Counted from the first letter of the stretch, positions 28,601 through 37,597 are shown. The stretch is 55,130 nucleotides of DNA from CAZIKB01 sp964539665 (GCA_964539665.1 CAZIKB010000031.1:1-55130), one strand, 5' to 3'. Translations and numbers: made by a program. The notes: a model not told the origin generated them from the letters alone.

Positions 28601-30460
28601 AAACCGATTAACAGTTACGACAAGGGAATTATAAAAATCACGTAGTTCATCTCGATTCATATCGACCAGGTTTATCTGATCATATTCATAATTTGGATAA
28701 AGCAGGAGAGTATTGTATGCCCGATGATCGCCTACAAGAAAGACATGCTGAACAGATTCAAAATCACGAAATAAATTTTCGATTTTTTGTGGGGCAATGG
28801 TTTCTCCCTTACTGCTTTTATAAATCTCTTTTTTCCGATCTATAATTTGAAAGAATCCTTTCGCATCTTTTAAGAAAATATCTCCGGTGTAAAGCCAGCC
28901 GTCTTTAAAATTTGAAGATTCAGTCTTAAAATAACCGACCATAATGTAAGGTCCAAATATTATCATCTCACCGTCATCGGCAAGTTTGATTTCCACACCG
29001 GGTAACGCCTTGCCCACCGAGTTTTCGTGGTATTGAAAGGGCGGGGTCATGGTTATGCCGCCAGTAGCCTCGGTCATGCCAAAGCCGCTCATAAGCTCAA
29101 TTCCATATTTCTGGAAAAGTCTGAAAATGTCCGGGTCTAAGTAACCCGCCGCAGAAAGTCCCCATTTTAAACATCCGCCAGTTATTGTCGAAACAGCCTG
29201 CTGGATTTCTGCATGGGGGGCAACTGCAATGTCAATTTTATCCTGAATTTTTTCAAACAATTGAAACCATTTTTGGGGAATACTAATAAACACAGTAGGT
29301 CGCACCAATTGGAAATTTTCAATCAAGATTTCAATTTTAGGGCTTTCCAAAAAAATGTAGGTACTTCCCCAAAAAATACAGCCCAGCATTTCCAAATATC
29401 GGCCGAAAGTATGAAATAGTGGCAGATAGCAAAGAAAAACATCCTGGTCGCCAATTTCTGGTAGTGCAATTGCCCGTGCGAATCGCTTGCTCACTATGTT
29501 ATATTGCGAAAACATGATGCCTTTAGGAGATTCTGTTGTGCCGGATGTGTACATAATCGTGGCTAAATCATGGATCTTCACATTATTAACTGCCATCTGT
29601 ACTTGCTTGAAACCAACATTCTGCCCCTGTGCGAGAAAGCCATTAAATGACTTGTAGTCATCATTCAGGACATCCTCACTCGCATGAATAAGAATGATAT
29701 GCTGCAGATTTGGTAAATTAGTTCTGCAGCTTAACACTTTATTTAATTGATTCTCAGTGGAAATAAAAATTATTTTCACTTCAGAATGTTGAGCTATATA
29801 TTCTACCTGACTGGCGACTGAATTTGCAGGAATGGGCACATTTACTATACCAGTAATCAAGCAGGCTAAATCGATACAAGCCATTTCAATGCAGTTCTCG
29901 GATAAAATCCCGACAGGTCCGGGTGATTCCTTACCTGCAGAAAAAGCAAGGAGTGCGCACGCGATCTCATAGACCTTCTCATGAATTTCCATCCAGGAAT
30001 ATTCCGTAATATTTTTATTTTTGATTACTTTAAATAATGGTTTCACACTATAATTTTGCACTCTTTGTGAAAATAGCTGGCCTGTAGTGAAGTTTGTTTT
30101 TTCAACAATGGATAATAAAAGAGAAAGCCATTCATCACCACGCTCCTGTCGATAGACTTCCTGAAGAAGTAGATTCGTCCTGGCGAAATCCAGGAAATTT
30201 AATAGTATTGTCCGAATTCTTTGCTTTAAATTGCTTTTTGATTTTTCAAATGTCTGGAGAAGATTAATTCCGATGGTAAAATATATTTGCACTCCTTGAT
30301 TATTGAGAATATTTTCCAGATTTTCTTTGTTAAATATTACAGTATAAATGGCAGTTTCAAATTTTTCAAGTTCTGTGGGTACTTTATTGTCATTAAACAA
30401 TTCATTAAGTTTATTGATTATCGTTTCCGGATTTTGCGATTGTGTATTTTGAATACTCAT
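25649..30460 (-). CDS. Giant fusion: AMP-dependent acyl-CoA synthetase, helical and kinase-like middle, C-terminal GNAT acetyltransferase
   Basis: 1603-aa protein. Residues 1-130 are helical and unfamiliar. About 130-680 is an ANL acyl-CoA synthetase: TIMYTSGTTESPKGIMFSQ at about 300, GFGMTEATGGI, DGWLYTGDI, IIDRKKEIYKSSKGETIAP. About 700-1020 is helical, perhaps HEAT-like. About 1040-1270 has a hinge-like EEFIPGDTVEQFV, then DPKPANVIVPSHDYQVGFRI (near 1200), resembling the catalytic loop of phosphotransferase/kinase folds, although no clear ATP-binding Lys is obvious. About 1450-1603 is a GNAT domain (LEKVVVAERQRKKGVSDGLM, FRPEYFYKFGFK). Activities could be fatty-acid activation and lysine or other acyl transfer, but the middle is unassigned. 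The gene stands alone, divergent from trxB. A fused trans-acting regulator is one hypothesis. Confidence 0.8.
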   Translation of the reverse strand: MSIQNTQSQNPETIINKLNELFNDNKVPTELEKFETAIYTVIFNKENLENILNNQGVQIYFTIGINLLQTFEKSKSNLKQRIRTILLNFLDFARTNLLLQEVYRQERGDEWLSLLLSIVEKTNFTTGQLFSQRVQNYSVKPLFKVIKNKNITEYSWMEIHEKVYEIACALLAFSAGKESPGPVGILSENCIEMACIDLACLITGIVNVPIPANSVASQVEYIAQHSEVKIIFISTENQLNKVLSCRTNLPNLQHIILIHASEDVLNDDYKSFNGFLAQGQNVGFKQVQMAVNNVKIHDLATIMYTSGTTESPKGIMFSQYNIVSKRFARAIALPEIGDQDVFLCYLPLFHTFGRYLEMLGCIFWGSTYIFLESPKIEILIENFQLVRPTVFISIPQKWFQLFEKIQDKIDIAVAPHAEIQQAVSTITGGCLKWGLSAAGYLDPDIFRLFQKYGIELMSGFGMTEATGGITMTPPFQYHENSVGKALPGVEIKLADDGEMIIFGPYIMVGYFKTESSNFKDGWLYTGDIFLKDAKGFFQIIDRKKEIYKSSKGETIAPQKIENLFRDFESVQHVFLVGDHRAYNTLLLYPNYEYDQINLVDMNRDELRDFYNSLVVTVNRFLAPYERIADFTIVDRDFDASKGELTQKGTYKRKIVENNFNVVIEKMYSKDYAAYVVGNFEIRIDNWFLREKGLTPDDVKLEKSALFMKPTKAKLSVEASSKQPGMIRLGSFWYSTERNFLDLRELISNPKLWLGNIPLQKFVGEEIFRWTHLRQDKYSDLTIITKKCPRIYIGTISSRFKQNIEENVNTLQNIHYSAYFIQTQNQSLEFQAMDYLESVIKTNKEGLAKLAKEVLLRTSQCKDLFIKKLAFQILILNKKGEQVKTIFETFLITDEQILDEKIISDICDLDIMKNHITDIFSLLKCYTTPVHWQNYKTTKNFVVSLLNLITTYGNLHPVWYKSIRAELVKWSLCKESKEVASHANRCMDKLLMNFRQWLGSNQKIAVDTETHEEYRWGDVITFEEGIAPEDKAKMFNAIETIPLIREAIFLFSRGTLVRLQDLPHYGIWISFLGSLHGKTVYRVTVQTHHHGAFDLAININHTLSEIDVTAEITWLICAGASEGKQPLAEDFGGYWPEYNLWTEEFIPGDTVEQFVKRLDRHPEDELIDRIQQIWPYFAWSGLSAYIDFWNRTGRQLEIADPKPANVIVPSHDYQVGFRIISISERKPFLSTADMILSFRKYFIDAVESQYNKLRGKCSWHVIFSSFLEVLGEKEGIKILEETLESFKNKTLDEDSSIIQQKLNTFIKTVHEKGYLPKRLHFAIQRYSRWIKLNPTATVQARNQTLQDLFTTYDLENLEKEYPGTRIQFFRDTIYAQSDVRILDGLNHILQKIKSRQLSEKALPEKMSELRSRVTFSKEEELFFTRMTYPHLSPQASAQLISLTADGTHKTDLVVFIEDHDGNKLRIRHPVSPKEIAKLHRLFRFTNLPVDFRPHHQYLVILDERMQVIGGLFYSQTDDSTVHLEKVVVAERQRKKGVSDGLMNEFFNRLRNQGIKIVTVGFFRPEYFYKFGFKIDHQFGNMVKTIESVIRKDSVDELVEMKVIK

Positions 30461-30592
30461 TCATTAATCCTGTAATTTTAAAAATCAATAATGAAGTAAA
30501 AGGTTTAATTTTTTATGAAATCAATTTACTGGAAAATAATCCAAATTCAAATGAAAATTTCTAAATCATGGATATTTTACAATTTCTTTTTC

Positions 30593-30621
30593 TTGCATTT
30601 ACAATTAAATAATAGTATTTT
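30593..30621 (+). promoter_or_regulatory. Candidate promoter of trxB-nfo
   Basis: TTGCAT (30593-30598), 17-base spacer, TATTTT (30616-30621), about 130 bases upstream of the trxB start. Confidence 0.4.
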
Positions 30622-30751
30622 TAAAAGCTACATTCACAATGATTTGCGGTAATTATCAACTATTCATAGAATGACTCCAGGTCATCCGATGAGTCAGTGT
30701 ATGCTGCGGAAGTTGATAGGTCTTGTGAAGAAAGGAGATACAACAATCATC

Positions 30752-31687
30752 ATGTCGAATTCCAAAGTGAGAAATGTGATAATAATTGGTACCGGACCGG
30801 CCGGTTATACTGCTGCTATCTATAATGCCCGGGCTAAATTGGCGCCTCTGGTATTTGCCGGACCTGAGCCGGGAGGACAGCTTACTTTAACTACTGATGT
30901 TGAAAATTATCCCGGATTTATCAGTGGCATCAATGGGTCAGATTTGATGAATTCTATGAAAGAACAAGCAGAACGTTTTGGAGCTGAAATTGTTTGGGAT
31001 GCCGTAACGAAAGTTGATTTCTCTCACAGACCGTTTTCAGTTTTTGTGGGTGATGAAGAATATCTCTCGAAAGCAATTGTAATCTCAACTGGAGCTTCTG
31101 CCCAGCTTATTGGCCTGGAATCAGAAAAAAAATTACTTGGTCATGGCGTTTCTACTTGTGCAGTTTGTGATGGGGCATTTTACCGGGATAAAGATTTAAT
31201 AGTAGTCGGTGGTGGTGACACGGCGATGGAAGATTCAATCTTTCTGACCAAATTTGCCCAAAAGGTAGAAGTTGTGCATAGAAGAGATGAACTCAGAGCT
31301 TCGAAGTTCATGCAGGATCGCGCGTTTAAAAATGAGAAATTAAGCTTTATCTGGAACTCGGTTGTTGAAAGAATTCATGATCCTGAGAAAATGGATGTAA
31401 CCGGTGTCACTTTAAAAAATGTTAAGACCGGTGAATTGCTGGAAAAAAAAGTGGACGGCGTATTTGTCGCAATTGGCCATAAACCTAATACTGACATCTT
31501 TCAAGGACAGATTGATATCGATGATGTGGGTTACATTAAACCAAATGAACGCACCATGACAAACGTAGAGGGAGTTTTTGCTGCAGGCGATGTTGTGGAT
31601 TTTCATTACCGACAGGCGATAACAGCAGCAGGAATGGGTTGTATGGCTGCAATCGACGCTGAAAGATGGTTAGAAACGCAGGAATGA
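30752..31687 (+). CDS. trxB: Thioredoxin reductase
   Basis: Cytoplasmic FAD/NADPH enzyme that reduces thioredoxin. Motifs: FAD-binding IIIGTGPAGYTAAIY, PGGQLTLTTDVENYPGF, redox disulfide CAVCDGAFYRD (C136 and C139), NADPH-binding IVVGGGDTAMEDSIF, and FAAGDVVDFHYRQAITAAGMGC. I start at the ATG at 30752 (311 aa, MSNSKVRNVIIIG), which fits the family; an open frame runs back to 30671 but has no family-like residues. AAAGGAG lies about 13 bases upstream. It precedes nfo by 13 bases, an antioxidant/DNA-repair pairing. Confidence 0.95.
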   Translation: MSNSKVRNVIIIGTGPAGYTAAIYNARAKLAPLVFAGPEPGGQLTLTTDVENYPGFISGINGSDLMNSMKEQAERFGAEIVWDAVTKVDFSHRPFSVFVGDEEYLSKAIVISTGASAQLIGLESEKKLLGHGVSTCAVCDGAFYRDKDLIVVGGGDTAMEDSIFLTKFAQKVEVVHRRDELRASKFMQDRAFKNEKLSFIWNSVVERIHDPEKMDVTGVTLKNVKTGELLEKKVDGVFVAIGHKPNTDIFQGQIDIDDVGYIKPNERTMTNVEGVFAAGDVVDFHYRQAITAAGMGCMAAIDAERWLETQE

Positions 31688-31700
31688 ATCGAACAATAGA

Positions 31701-32543
31701 ATGAAATTTGGCGCTCATGTTTCAATAGCAGGCGGTATTTTTAATGCACCTCAAAACGGCAAAGATTCTACATGTGATGTCGTGCAAATTTTTACACGAA
31801 ACCAGATGCAATGGAAAGTACCGCATCTTCCCGAGGAAGATATCGCCAGGTTTAAAGATGAAGAGAAACGAACAGGTGTGACGGCCGTTTGTGTCCATGC
31901 GTCCTATTTAATTAATTTAGGCGGATTTGACAAACAAAAATTAAGTATGTCCCGTGAAAACTTTATCATTGAGATGCAGCGGACTGATGCTTTGGATATT
32001 CCTTACCTGGTCATTCACCCGGGTTCGCATACCGGCAACGGCGAGGAAAAAGGCATCCGGAGAATTGTCGAGAGCCTGAATTATGTTTTGGACCAATACC
32101 CTGATTGCCAGCATAAAATACTTTTAGAAACCACCGCAGGCCAGGGAGACAACCTTGGTTATACTTTTGAGCAATTAGCTGAAATGATATCGAAGGTAGA
32201 AGCCCAGGGGAAAATTGGCATTTGCCTGGATACCTGTCATGTTTTTGCGGCAGGATATGAATTGCGGACAAAAAAAGGCTATCAAAAAACTTTTGCACAG
32301 GCTGATGAAATAGTTGGTCTTGAACATGTAGGTGTTATTCACATTAACGACTCTAAACGAAAATTTGGCTCCAGAGTTGACCGCCACGAGCACATTGGAG
32401 ATGGTGAACTCGGGCTAGAAGCTTTTTCACAGTTAGTGAATGAGCCGCGATTCATTGACGTACCAATGATTATTGAAACACCCGGAGGCTATAAAAAGGA
32501 CAAAGAAAATTTGCGAAACTTGAGAAATTTAAAAGATGCTTAG
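31701..32543 (+). CDS. nfo: Endonuclease IV (AP endonuclease)
   Basis: 280-aa zinc AP endonuclease of base-excision repair, which cuts 5' to abasic sites. Metal ligands are visible in order: CVHASYLINLG (His), VIHPGSHTG (His), LLETTAGQGDNLG (Glu), GICLDTCHVFAAGY (Asp, His), GVIHINDSKRKFGSRVDRHE (His, Asp, His) and MIIETPGG (Glu). Typical length is about 280-290. Probably co-transcribed with trxB, 13 bases upstream. Confidence 0.96.
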   Translation: MKFGAHVSIAGGIFNAPQNGKDSTCDVVQIFTRNQMQWKVPHLPEEDIARFKDEEKRTGVTAVCVHASYLINLGGFDKQKLSMSRENFIIEMQRTDALDIPYLVIHPGSHTGNGEEKGIRRIVESLNYVLDQYPDCQHKILLETTAGQGDNLGYTFEQLAEMISKVEAQGKIGICLDTCHVFAAGYELRTKKGYQKTFAQADEIVGLEHVGVIHINDSKRKFGSRVDRHEHIGDGELGLEAFSQLVNEPRFIDVPMIIETPGGYKKDKENLRNLRNLKDA

Positions 32544-32630
32544 AAGTCGGTGAGTAAGTTTTGAATGATTTTATTATTTGTACTATGCATTATTAAATTA
32601 ATTATTTACTAACTTAAAGAGGAGGACATC

Positions 32631-33134
32631 ATGAGATCATCAAGTGTAATTTTAGTTTTTGTCGTGGTTATGTCTTTAACCTTAATTTCCTGTACTGGCC
32701 AGCAAAGCCAACAAATGGAAATGGCGCAAGTCAGTGAAGCAATCAACAAGGTAAATGCTGAATTTATGGATGCATTTAAGAATGGCGATGCAGCAGGCGT
32801 GGCAGCCCTGTACACCGATGATACGACTCTTATGCCGCCAAACAGTGAAATAATTAAAGGAAGAGAAGGCGTACAAAATTTCTGGAACGGTGGTATGCAA
32901 ATGGGTATTAAAGAAGTTACTTTGACATCAGTGGATGTAAGTGGCGTTGGCAATTTGGCTTATGAGATTGGTAATTATTCTTTAAAAATTCAACCAGAAG
33001 GACAGGAAGCAACCAGTGATCAGGGTAAGTATATTGTCGTCTGGAAAAAAGATATGGATGGAACCTGGAAATTGCATGCGGATATTTGGAATACCAGTAT
33101 GCCGCAGCCAGGGCAGGAGATAAGCGCTAAATAA
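32631..33134 (+). CDS. DUF4440/SnoaL-like (NTF2-fold) lipoprotein
   Basis: 167-aa protein with a signal peptide ending in a lipobox (SLTLISC, Cys 21), so it is probably lipid-anchored outside the inner membrane. The rest fits the NTF2-like DUF4440 pattern: INKVNAEFMDAFKNGDAAGV, ALYTDDTTLMPPN, IIKGREGVQNFWNGGM and GKYIVVWKKDMDGTWKLHAD. No catalytic activity can be claimed. RBS GAGGAGG lies close to the ATG. It follows nfo by 87 bases. Confidence 0.8.
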   Translation: MRSSSVILVFVVVMSLTLISCTGQQSQQMEMAQVSEAINKVNAEFMDAFKNGDAAGVAALYTDDTTLMPPNSEIIKGREGVQNFWNGGMQMGIKEVTLTSVDVSGVGNLAYEIGNYSLKIQPEGQEATSDQGKYIVVWKKDMDGTWKLHADIWNTSMPQPGQEISAK

Positions 33135-33212
33135 GTATTCTTTTGACACTGATGTGCAACATGCTGCTATCTATATGAAGCCGATAATGTACATTATTTG
33201 AAATGAAATAAT

Positions 33213-33256
33213 CGTTCCCGGGGTGTTTTGTATTCTTATGGTTCATCCCGGGATCG
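33213..33256. repeat. GC-rich inverted repeat downstream of the DUF4440 gene
   Basis: cgttcccggg (33213-33222) faces cccgggatcg (33247-33256) with one internal mismatch and a 24-nt loop. There is no T-run on the plus side, so a terminator role is doubtful; it could protect the transcript 3' end. Confidence 0.4.
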
Positions 33257-33309
33257 AAAAATTATTCTCTGAAAAATATGCGTTATAAGATAAGAACTGG
33301 TCAATTAAT

Positions 33310-33660
33310 ATGACGGTGCTTGAAACTATTGATAAACGGACTGAAATTCCAAAAGAAGTAATCTTAAATGTCGTCGAGCAGATAAAAGCAAAATTTCAAC
33401 CAAACAAAATCATTTTATTTGGTTCGTATGCTTACGGGAATCCCAGGCCAGAGAGCGATGTTGATTTATTAATCGTGATGCCAACTAAATTGAAACCTTC
33501 CCAGCAAGCAATTAAAATAATGAGGGATATAGAATTTCATTTTGGTTTGGAACTTGTCGTAAAAACCCCTGATGATTTAAAAAAGCGATTGAAATTGGGA
33601 GATTTTTTTCTAAAGGAAGTGGTTGAAAAGGGTGTCATTTTATATGAATCAAATAGTTGA
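33310..33660 (+). CDS. Minimal nucleotidyltransferase (MNT/MntA-like)
   Basis: 116-aa protein of the minimal polymerase-beta nucleotidyltransferase family. The signature ILFGSYAYGNPRPESDVDLL carries the GS-x-DxD core (about 39-55). Such MNT proteins, paired with HEPN proteins, often act as antitoxins (MntA/HepT systems), sometimes by AMPylating the toxin. Here the HEPN gene overlaps it by 17 bases downstream. No strong SD precedes the ATG. Confidence 0.85.
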   Translation: MTVLETIDKRTEIPKEVILNVVEQIKAKFQPNKIILFGSYAYGNPRPESDVDLLIVMPTKLKPSQQAIKIMRDIEFHFGLELVVKTPDDLKKRLKLGDFFLKEVVEKGVILYESNS

Positions 33661-34033
33661 AGAGTGGATTAACAAAGCAGAGGGTGATTGGCATTCGGCA
33701 AATCGTGAATTACGAGCCAGGAAAAATCCCAATTATGATGCCGCTTGTTTTCATGCTCAACAATGTGCAGAAAAATATCTGAAGGCATTCATGCAATTAA
33801 AAATGCGTCCATACCCTAAAATACATAATTTGATTGAACTTATGGAGTTGTGTTTAAAATTTTGTTCCACTTTTGAACTTTATCGAGATATTTTATTTAC
33901 TTTAAATCAATATTCAGTATTATTTCGATATCCTGGTGAGGAAGCTGATAGAGCTGAAGCAAAAAACGCAGTTTATGCGCTAAAATCATTTCGTACTTTT
34001 ATGAGTGAGTTGTTGAATATTAAAGAAAAATAA
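33644..34033 (+). CDS. HEPN-domain protein, partner of the MNT protein
   Basis: HEPN family (PF05168-like), 129 aa when started at the ATG at 33644; a TTG at 33623 is a less likely start. Signature: WINKAEGDWHSANRELRA, YDAACFHAQQCAEKYLKAFM, IHNLIELMELC, LFRYPGEEADRAEAK. HEPN domains are all-helical; many are RNases in TA systems. The Rx4-6H RNase motif is not clear here, so toxicity is uncertain. Translationally overlapped with the MNT gene. Confidence 0.85.
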   Translation: MNQIVEEWINKAEGDWHSANRELRARKNPNYDAACFHAQQCAEKYLKAFMQLKMRPYPKIHNLIELMELCLKFCSTFELYRDILFTLNQYSVLFRYPGEEADRAEAKNAVYALKSFRTFMSELLNIKEK

Positions 34034-34069
34034 CATCTAATTTTACAGTATAAGGACAAATAAGGCTCT

Positions 34070-36799
34070 GTGCCCCACATATATAAAGACATTCTCAACT
34101 CAATACAAAAACCAGTGCGCTATCTTGGCAACGAGTGGAATGTCATCCGAAAATCAAAAGAAGAAGCGCCGAAGCGGGTGGCGCTGTGTTTTCCAGACAC
34201 CTATGAAATTGGCATGTCTCATCTGGGACTAAGAATCCTGTATTCAATTTTAAATAAAAGGGATGCTACGGCCGCTGAACGGGTTTATACCCCCTGGGTT
34301 GATATGGAAGCCAGGCTTCGTGAAACCGGCTTACCACTGGTTTCGCTGGAAACACAAATGCCTCTTTCTGAATTTGATATTGTTGGATTTTCGCTTCAGT
34401 ATGAATTAGAGTATACCAACATTTTAATGATGCTTGATCTGGGCGGTATTCCTCTATATGCAAACGATCGTGTTGGACAGGATCCCTTAGTTATTGGAGG
34501 CGGTCCCTGTGCTTTAAGTCCAGAGCCCATTGCTGATTTTTTTGACTGTTTTTTAATTGGCGACGGGGAAGAAGCTTTTCCCAAAATCATAGATAGATTT
34601 ATAGAATTGCGAGATTCTGGATTAGCCAGGTCAGAAATATTAAAGCAATTGGCTCAGTTTGACGGAATTTATGTGCCTTCCCTTTACGAAACTAAAATTG
34701 ATGTAAGTACCGGCTTTAAAATTGTAACAGGGAGTAAAGACGCTCCTTTTCCAGTAAAACGAACTTACATTGATGATATAAATGAATATCCATTTCCCGA
34801 TGATATTTTAGTGCCGCACGGCTATATTATTCACGATCGGGTTTCAGTTGAAATAGCGCGCGGGTGTACAGAAGGCTGCCGTTTTTGTCAGGCGGGAATA
34901 ATTTATCGGCCGGCTCGTGAACGGAAACCTGAAGCTATTATTAATAGCCTGATAGATAGCCTGGATAAAACAGGATTTGACCAAGCCTCACTGTCTTCAC
35001 TTTCCACTGCTGACTTTAGCTGTATTGGCCCTTTAGCACAAAAACTCAGTACTGTGCTTGAAGAAAGACAGACCGCTCTGACAGTGTCCTCCATGCGGGT
35101 TTATGGCTTAACCGAGACTCTGAGTGAAAGCCTGTCAAAGGTGCGAAGAACAGGATTTACTATTGCACCGGAAGCAGGTAGTCAAAGATTGCGAGATGTT
35201 GTTAATAAAGGGATTACCGAAGAAGCTATTTTGGAGGGCGCTGCTACGGCATTTAAAAACGGCTGGCAGCGGATAAAACTTTATTTTATGATTGGACTGC
35301 CCACAGAAACTGAAGAAGATTTAAAGGGCATTGTAGATTTAGGGCTAAAAATTCTGCAAATAGCGAAACAGGAACATGGTAAACATGCACAGGTTACCAT
35401 TAGTGTTTCTTCGCATATTCCTAAACCACATGCGCCTTTTCAATGGTCAGGGTTCGCGGGCAAAGAATCGCTTCGGCAAAAACAAAAATATATATTTCGA
35501 CTCATAAAACTGCACAAAGGTCTCCAATTTAAGTGGCATGATGTTGAGCATTCCTGGTTAGAAGCAATTTTCACGCGCGGAGACAGCCGACTAAGTAAAG
35601 CCATAGAATTAGCCTACCGTCGGGGCTGCCGACTGGACGCCTGGACAGATCAACTGAAGATGGAAACATGGCGGCAGGTATTTAAAGATTTAAACATCGA
35701 TGCGCAAGTGTGGATGCGAGAAGTCCCTCTTGATGCGGCGTTACCCTGGCAACATTTAGATACAGGCGTTAAAAAAGATTGGCTAATTCATGAATATAAG
35801 AGAGCTTTGAAAGCACGTTCCTCGCCTGCTTGTGAGAAACCTTATGTGGAGAGAAATGATTTAAATAGAACCGATTTGGGTAAACCTGAAGAAGATGAAA
35901 ATCTGGTTTGTTATCATTGTGGATTAGAATGCGATCTGGACACAATTCGCAAATCACGAATGGATAGTTGGGAAAGTTTGGAGATAGGGATCCCTGTAAA
36001 AAGTAAGTCAGAGGAATCCTTGTTTGGAAATGCACAAAAGAGTGTAACGCGTTATCGTGCGTCTTATTGTAAACTAAATGATTTTCGTTTTCTGTCAGCA
36101 TTAGATTTAACCCGAACATTTACGCGGGCATTTGTACGAGCAAGCGTGCCTTTGAAATATAGTCAGGGTTTCCATCCAACTCCGAGTATTTCCTTTGGAC
36201 CAGCTTTAGGTGTGGGCACGGAAAGCGCTGAAGAGTTTCTTGATTTTGAACTGGTTGTTGAAATACCAATAGATATACTGTTGCAGCAACTAAATGAACA
36301 ATTACCAGAAGGATTGAAACTTACCTCACTTAAAAAAATTAAAAGAGACACTGAATCTTTGTTTAATATGATCAATACAGCAGAATATTCAATTTCGTTG
36401 GACTCAGAAAAACTACAAAAAGAAGTAATAAAGCTTACAAATGGCAAATCCAATGGTAATATGGTTCAGGCTCATAAAATGTTGGTTGCATCTTTTCTCA
36501 GTGCGGAAACTATAGACGTAACACAAATTCGAAAAGGACGAAAAAAGATTAATAATATAAAACCCTTGATTAAAAAGATAGAAGTGGGAAATTCCAATGA
36601 ATCTTTGCACCTTCGAATGTTGTTATGTACAGGTCGTCAAGGTGGTGTACGTCCTGAGGTGATTTTAGAACAAATTTACTCTGTATCACCTGATTTGTTT
36701 AACATCCGCCGGGAAAGATTGCTGGTGGAAAATGAAGGCAAATATCATTCGCCATTTGGCTCAGACGTGGTAATTTCGAATGTAAGTGAGAGAACTTGA
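34070..36799 (+). CDS. Radical SAM protein with B12-binding-like N-terminus fused to DUF2344
   Basis: 909-aa fusion of the TIGR03960-type radical SAM protein with a C-terminal DUF2344 (TIGR03936-like) domain. The N-terminal part begins PHIYKDILNSIQKPVRYLG with a Rossmann-like VALCFPDTYEIGMSHLGLRI. The radical SAM cluster motif is C266-x3-C270-x2-C273 (GCTEGCRFCQAG). A Cys pair CYHCGLECD lies near residues 615-625. DUF2344 starts about 655 (RYRASYCKLNDFRFLSALD, YSQGFHPTPSISFGP). The reaction of the family is unknown; a link to RNase G/RNA metabolism is often seen, but no rng gene is adjacent here. Start is GTG; the protein start matches the family. Confidence 0.9.
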   Translation: MPHIYKDILNSIQKPVRYLGNEWNVIRKSKEEAPKRVALCFPDTYEIGMSHLGLRILYSILNKRDATAAERVYTPWVDMEARLRETGLPLVSLETQMPLSEFDIVGFSLQYELEYTNILMMLDLGGIPLYANDRVGQDPLVIGGGPCALSPEPIADFFDCFLIGDGEEAFPKIIDRFIELRDSGLARSEILKQLAQFDGIYVPSLYETKIDVSTGFKIVTGSKDAPFPVKRTYIDDINEYPFPDDILVPHGYIIHDRVSVEIARGCTEGCRFCQAGIIYRPARERKPEAIINSLIDSLDKTGFDQASLSSLSTADFSCIGPLAQKLSTVLEERQTALTVSSMRVYGLTETLSESLSKVRRTGFTIAPEAGSQRLRDVVNKGITEEAILEGAATAFKNGWQRIKLYFMIGLPTETEEDLKGIVDLGLKILQIAKQEHGKHAQVTISVSSHIPKPHAPFQWSGFAGKESLRQKQKYIFRLIKLHKGLQFKWHDVEHSWLEAIFTRGDSRLSKAIELAYRRGCRLDAWTDQLKMETWRQVFKDLNIDAQVWMREVPLDAALPWQHLDTGVKKDWLIHEYKRALKARSSPACEKPYVERNDLNRTDLGKPEEDENLVCYHCGLECDLDTIRKSRMDSWESLEIGIPVKSKSEESLFGNAQKSVTRYRASYCKLNDFRFLSALDLTRTFTRAFVRASVPLKYSQGFHPTPSISFGPALGVGTESAEEFLDFELVVEIPIDILLQQLNEQLPEGLKLTSLKKIKRDTESLFNMINTAEYSISLDSEKLQKEVIKLTNGKSNGNMVQAHKMLVASFLSAETIDVTQIRKGRKKINNIKPLIKKIEVGNSNESLHLRMLLCTGRQGGVRPEVILEQIYSVSPDLFNIRRERLLVENEGKYHSPFGSDVVISNVSERT

Positions 36800-36826
36800 T
36801 ATTGGAAAGAAAAATAGGAAACGGAT

Positions 36827-37597
36827 ATGATTAAAAGAAATTTTACCAAAATAGCAAGATTCTGTTTATTTTTCAGTTTTATTTATGTATCTACCAGCCG
36901 TGCACAATCGAATGATCAGGTTAGTGCAACTCCGCAGCGTCCCAGTTTTAGTACGAGTGCCAGCACGACCCATCCAGGCTGGTTAGAACTTGAGGCTGGA
37001 GTTTCGATTGATAATCAGTTGTTTGATTCACCACTTTTGCTGAAGATAGGGGTTTTAAAAAACACTGAATTATTTGTTGGACTATCACCAATAAAGAATA
37101 TATCAAATGGCAGTTCAGGTTTTGGAGATGTTGCTTTCGGAGGTCGTCTGCGATTTAAAGAAGCCCAAACAGGCCCTTCTCTCGCTGGACAATTTTCAAT
37201 AAAACTGCCTGCTGCCGATTCAGACAAGGCATTAGGTTCTGGTGAGATCGATTATAGTTTTTTGCTGATATTATCTCATGCAGTAGGAGATTTTGGGCTC
37301 GATTTAAATAGTGGAGTAACTTTTGCTGGCATGCCCGGTGGTGGTACAGATGAGCAGTTTTCAGGAATTGTCACGCTGAGTAGACCGTTTACAAATAAAC
37401 TGAGTGGATTTGGAGAAATCTTCCTGACTCGCAGTTTCGAATCGGATGACACGATTTGGATAGGAGCGGCAGGTGCAAGCCTGACTTTAACTCCACGTTT
37501 CATTTTAGATACAGCAATAAATTTCAATCTTTCGAATGCTGCCTTTGATGTGCAGTTAGTAGCCGGTGCGACCGTAGCTTTTGCACAAATTTGGTAG
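36827..37597 (+). CDS. Outer-membrane beta-barrel-like protein
   Basis: 256-aa protein with a signal peptide (MIKRNFTKIARFCLFFSFIY, cleaved near RAQ-SND). The rest alternates strands and turns with Gly/Phe endings, ending in AFAQIW; an aromatic final residue fits an outer membrane protein. It resembles the family of MetA-pathway of phenol degradation/transporter barrels, but this is a weak match. It lies 27 bases after the radical SAM fusion, possibly co-transcribed. Confidence 0.65.
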   Translation: MIKRNFTKIARFCLFFSFIYVSTSRAQSNDQVSATPQRPSFSTSASTTHPGWLELEAGVSIDNQLFDSPLLLKIGVLKNTELFVGLSPIKNISNGSSGFGDVAFGGRLRFKEAQTGPSLAGQFSIKLPAADSDKALGSGEIDYSFLLILSHAVGDFGLDLNSGVTFAGMPGGGTDEQFSGIVTLSRPFTNKLSGFGEIFLTRSFESDDTIWIGAAGASLTLTPRFILDTAINFNLSNAAFDVQLVAGATVAFAQIW

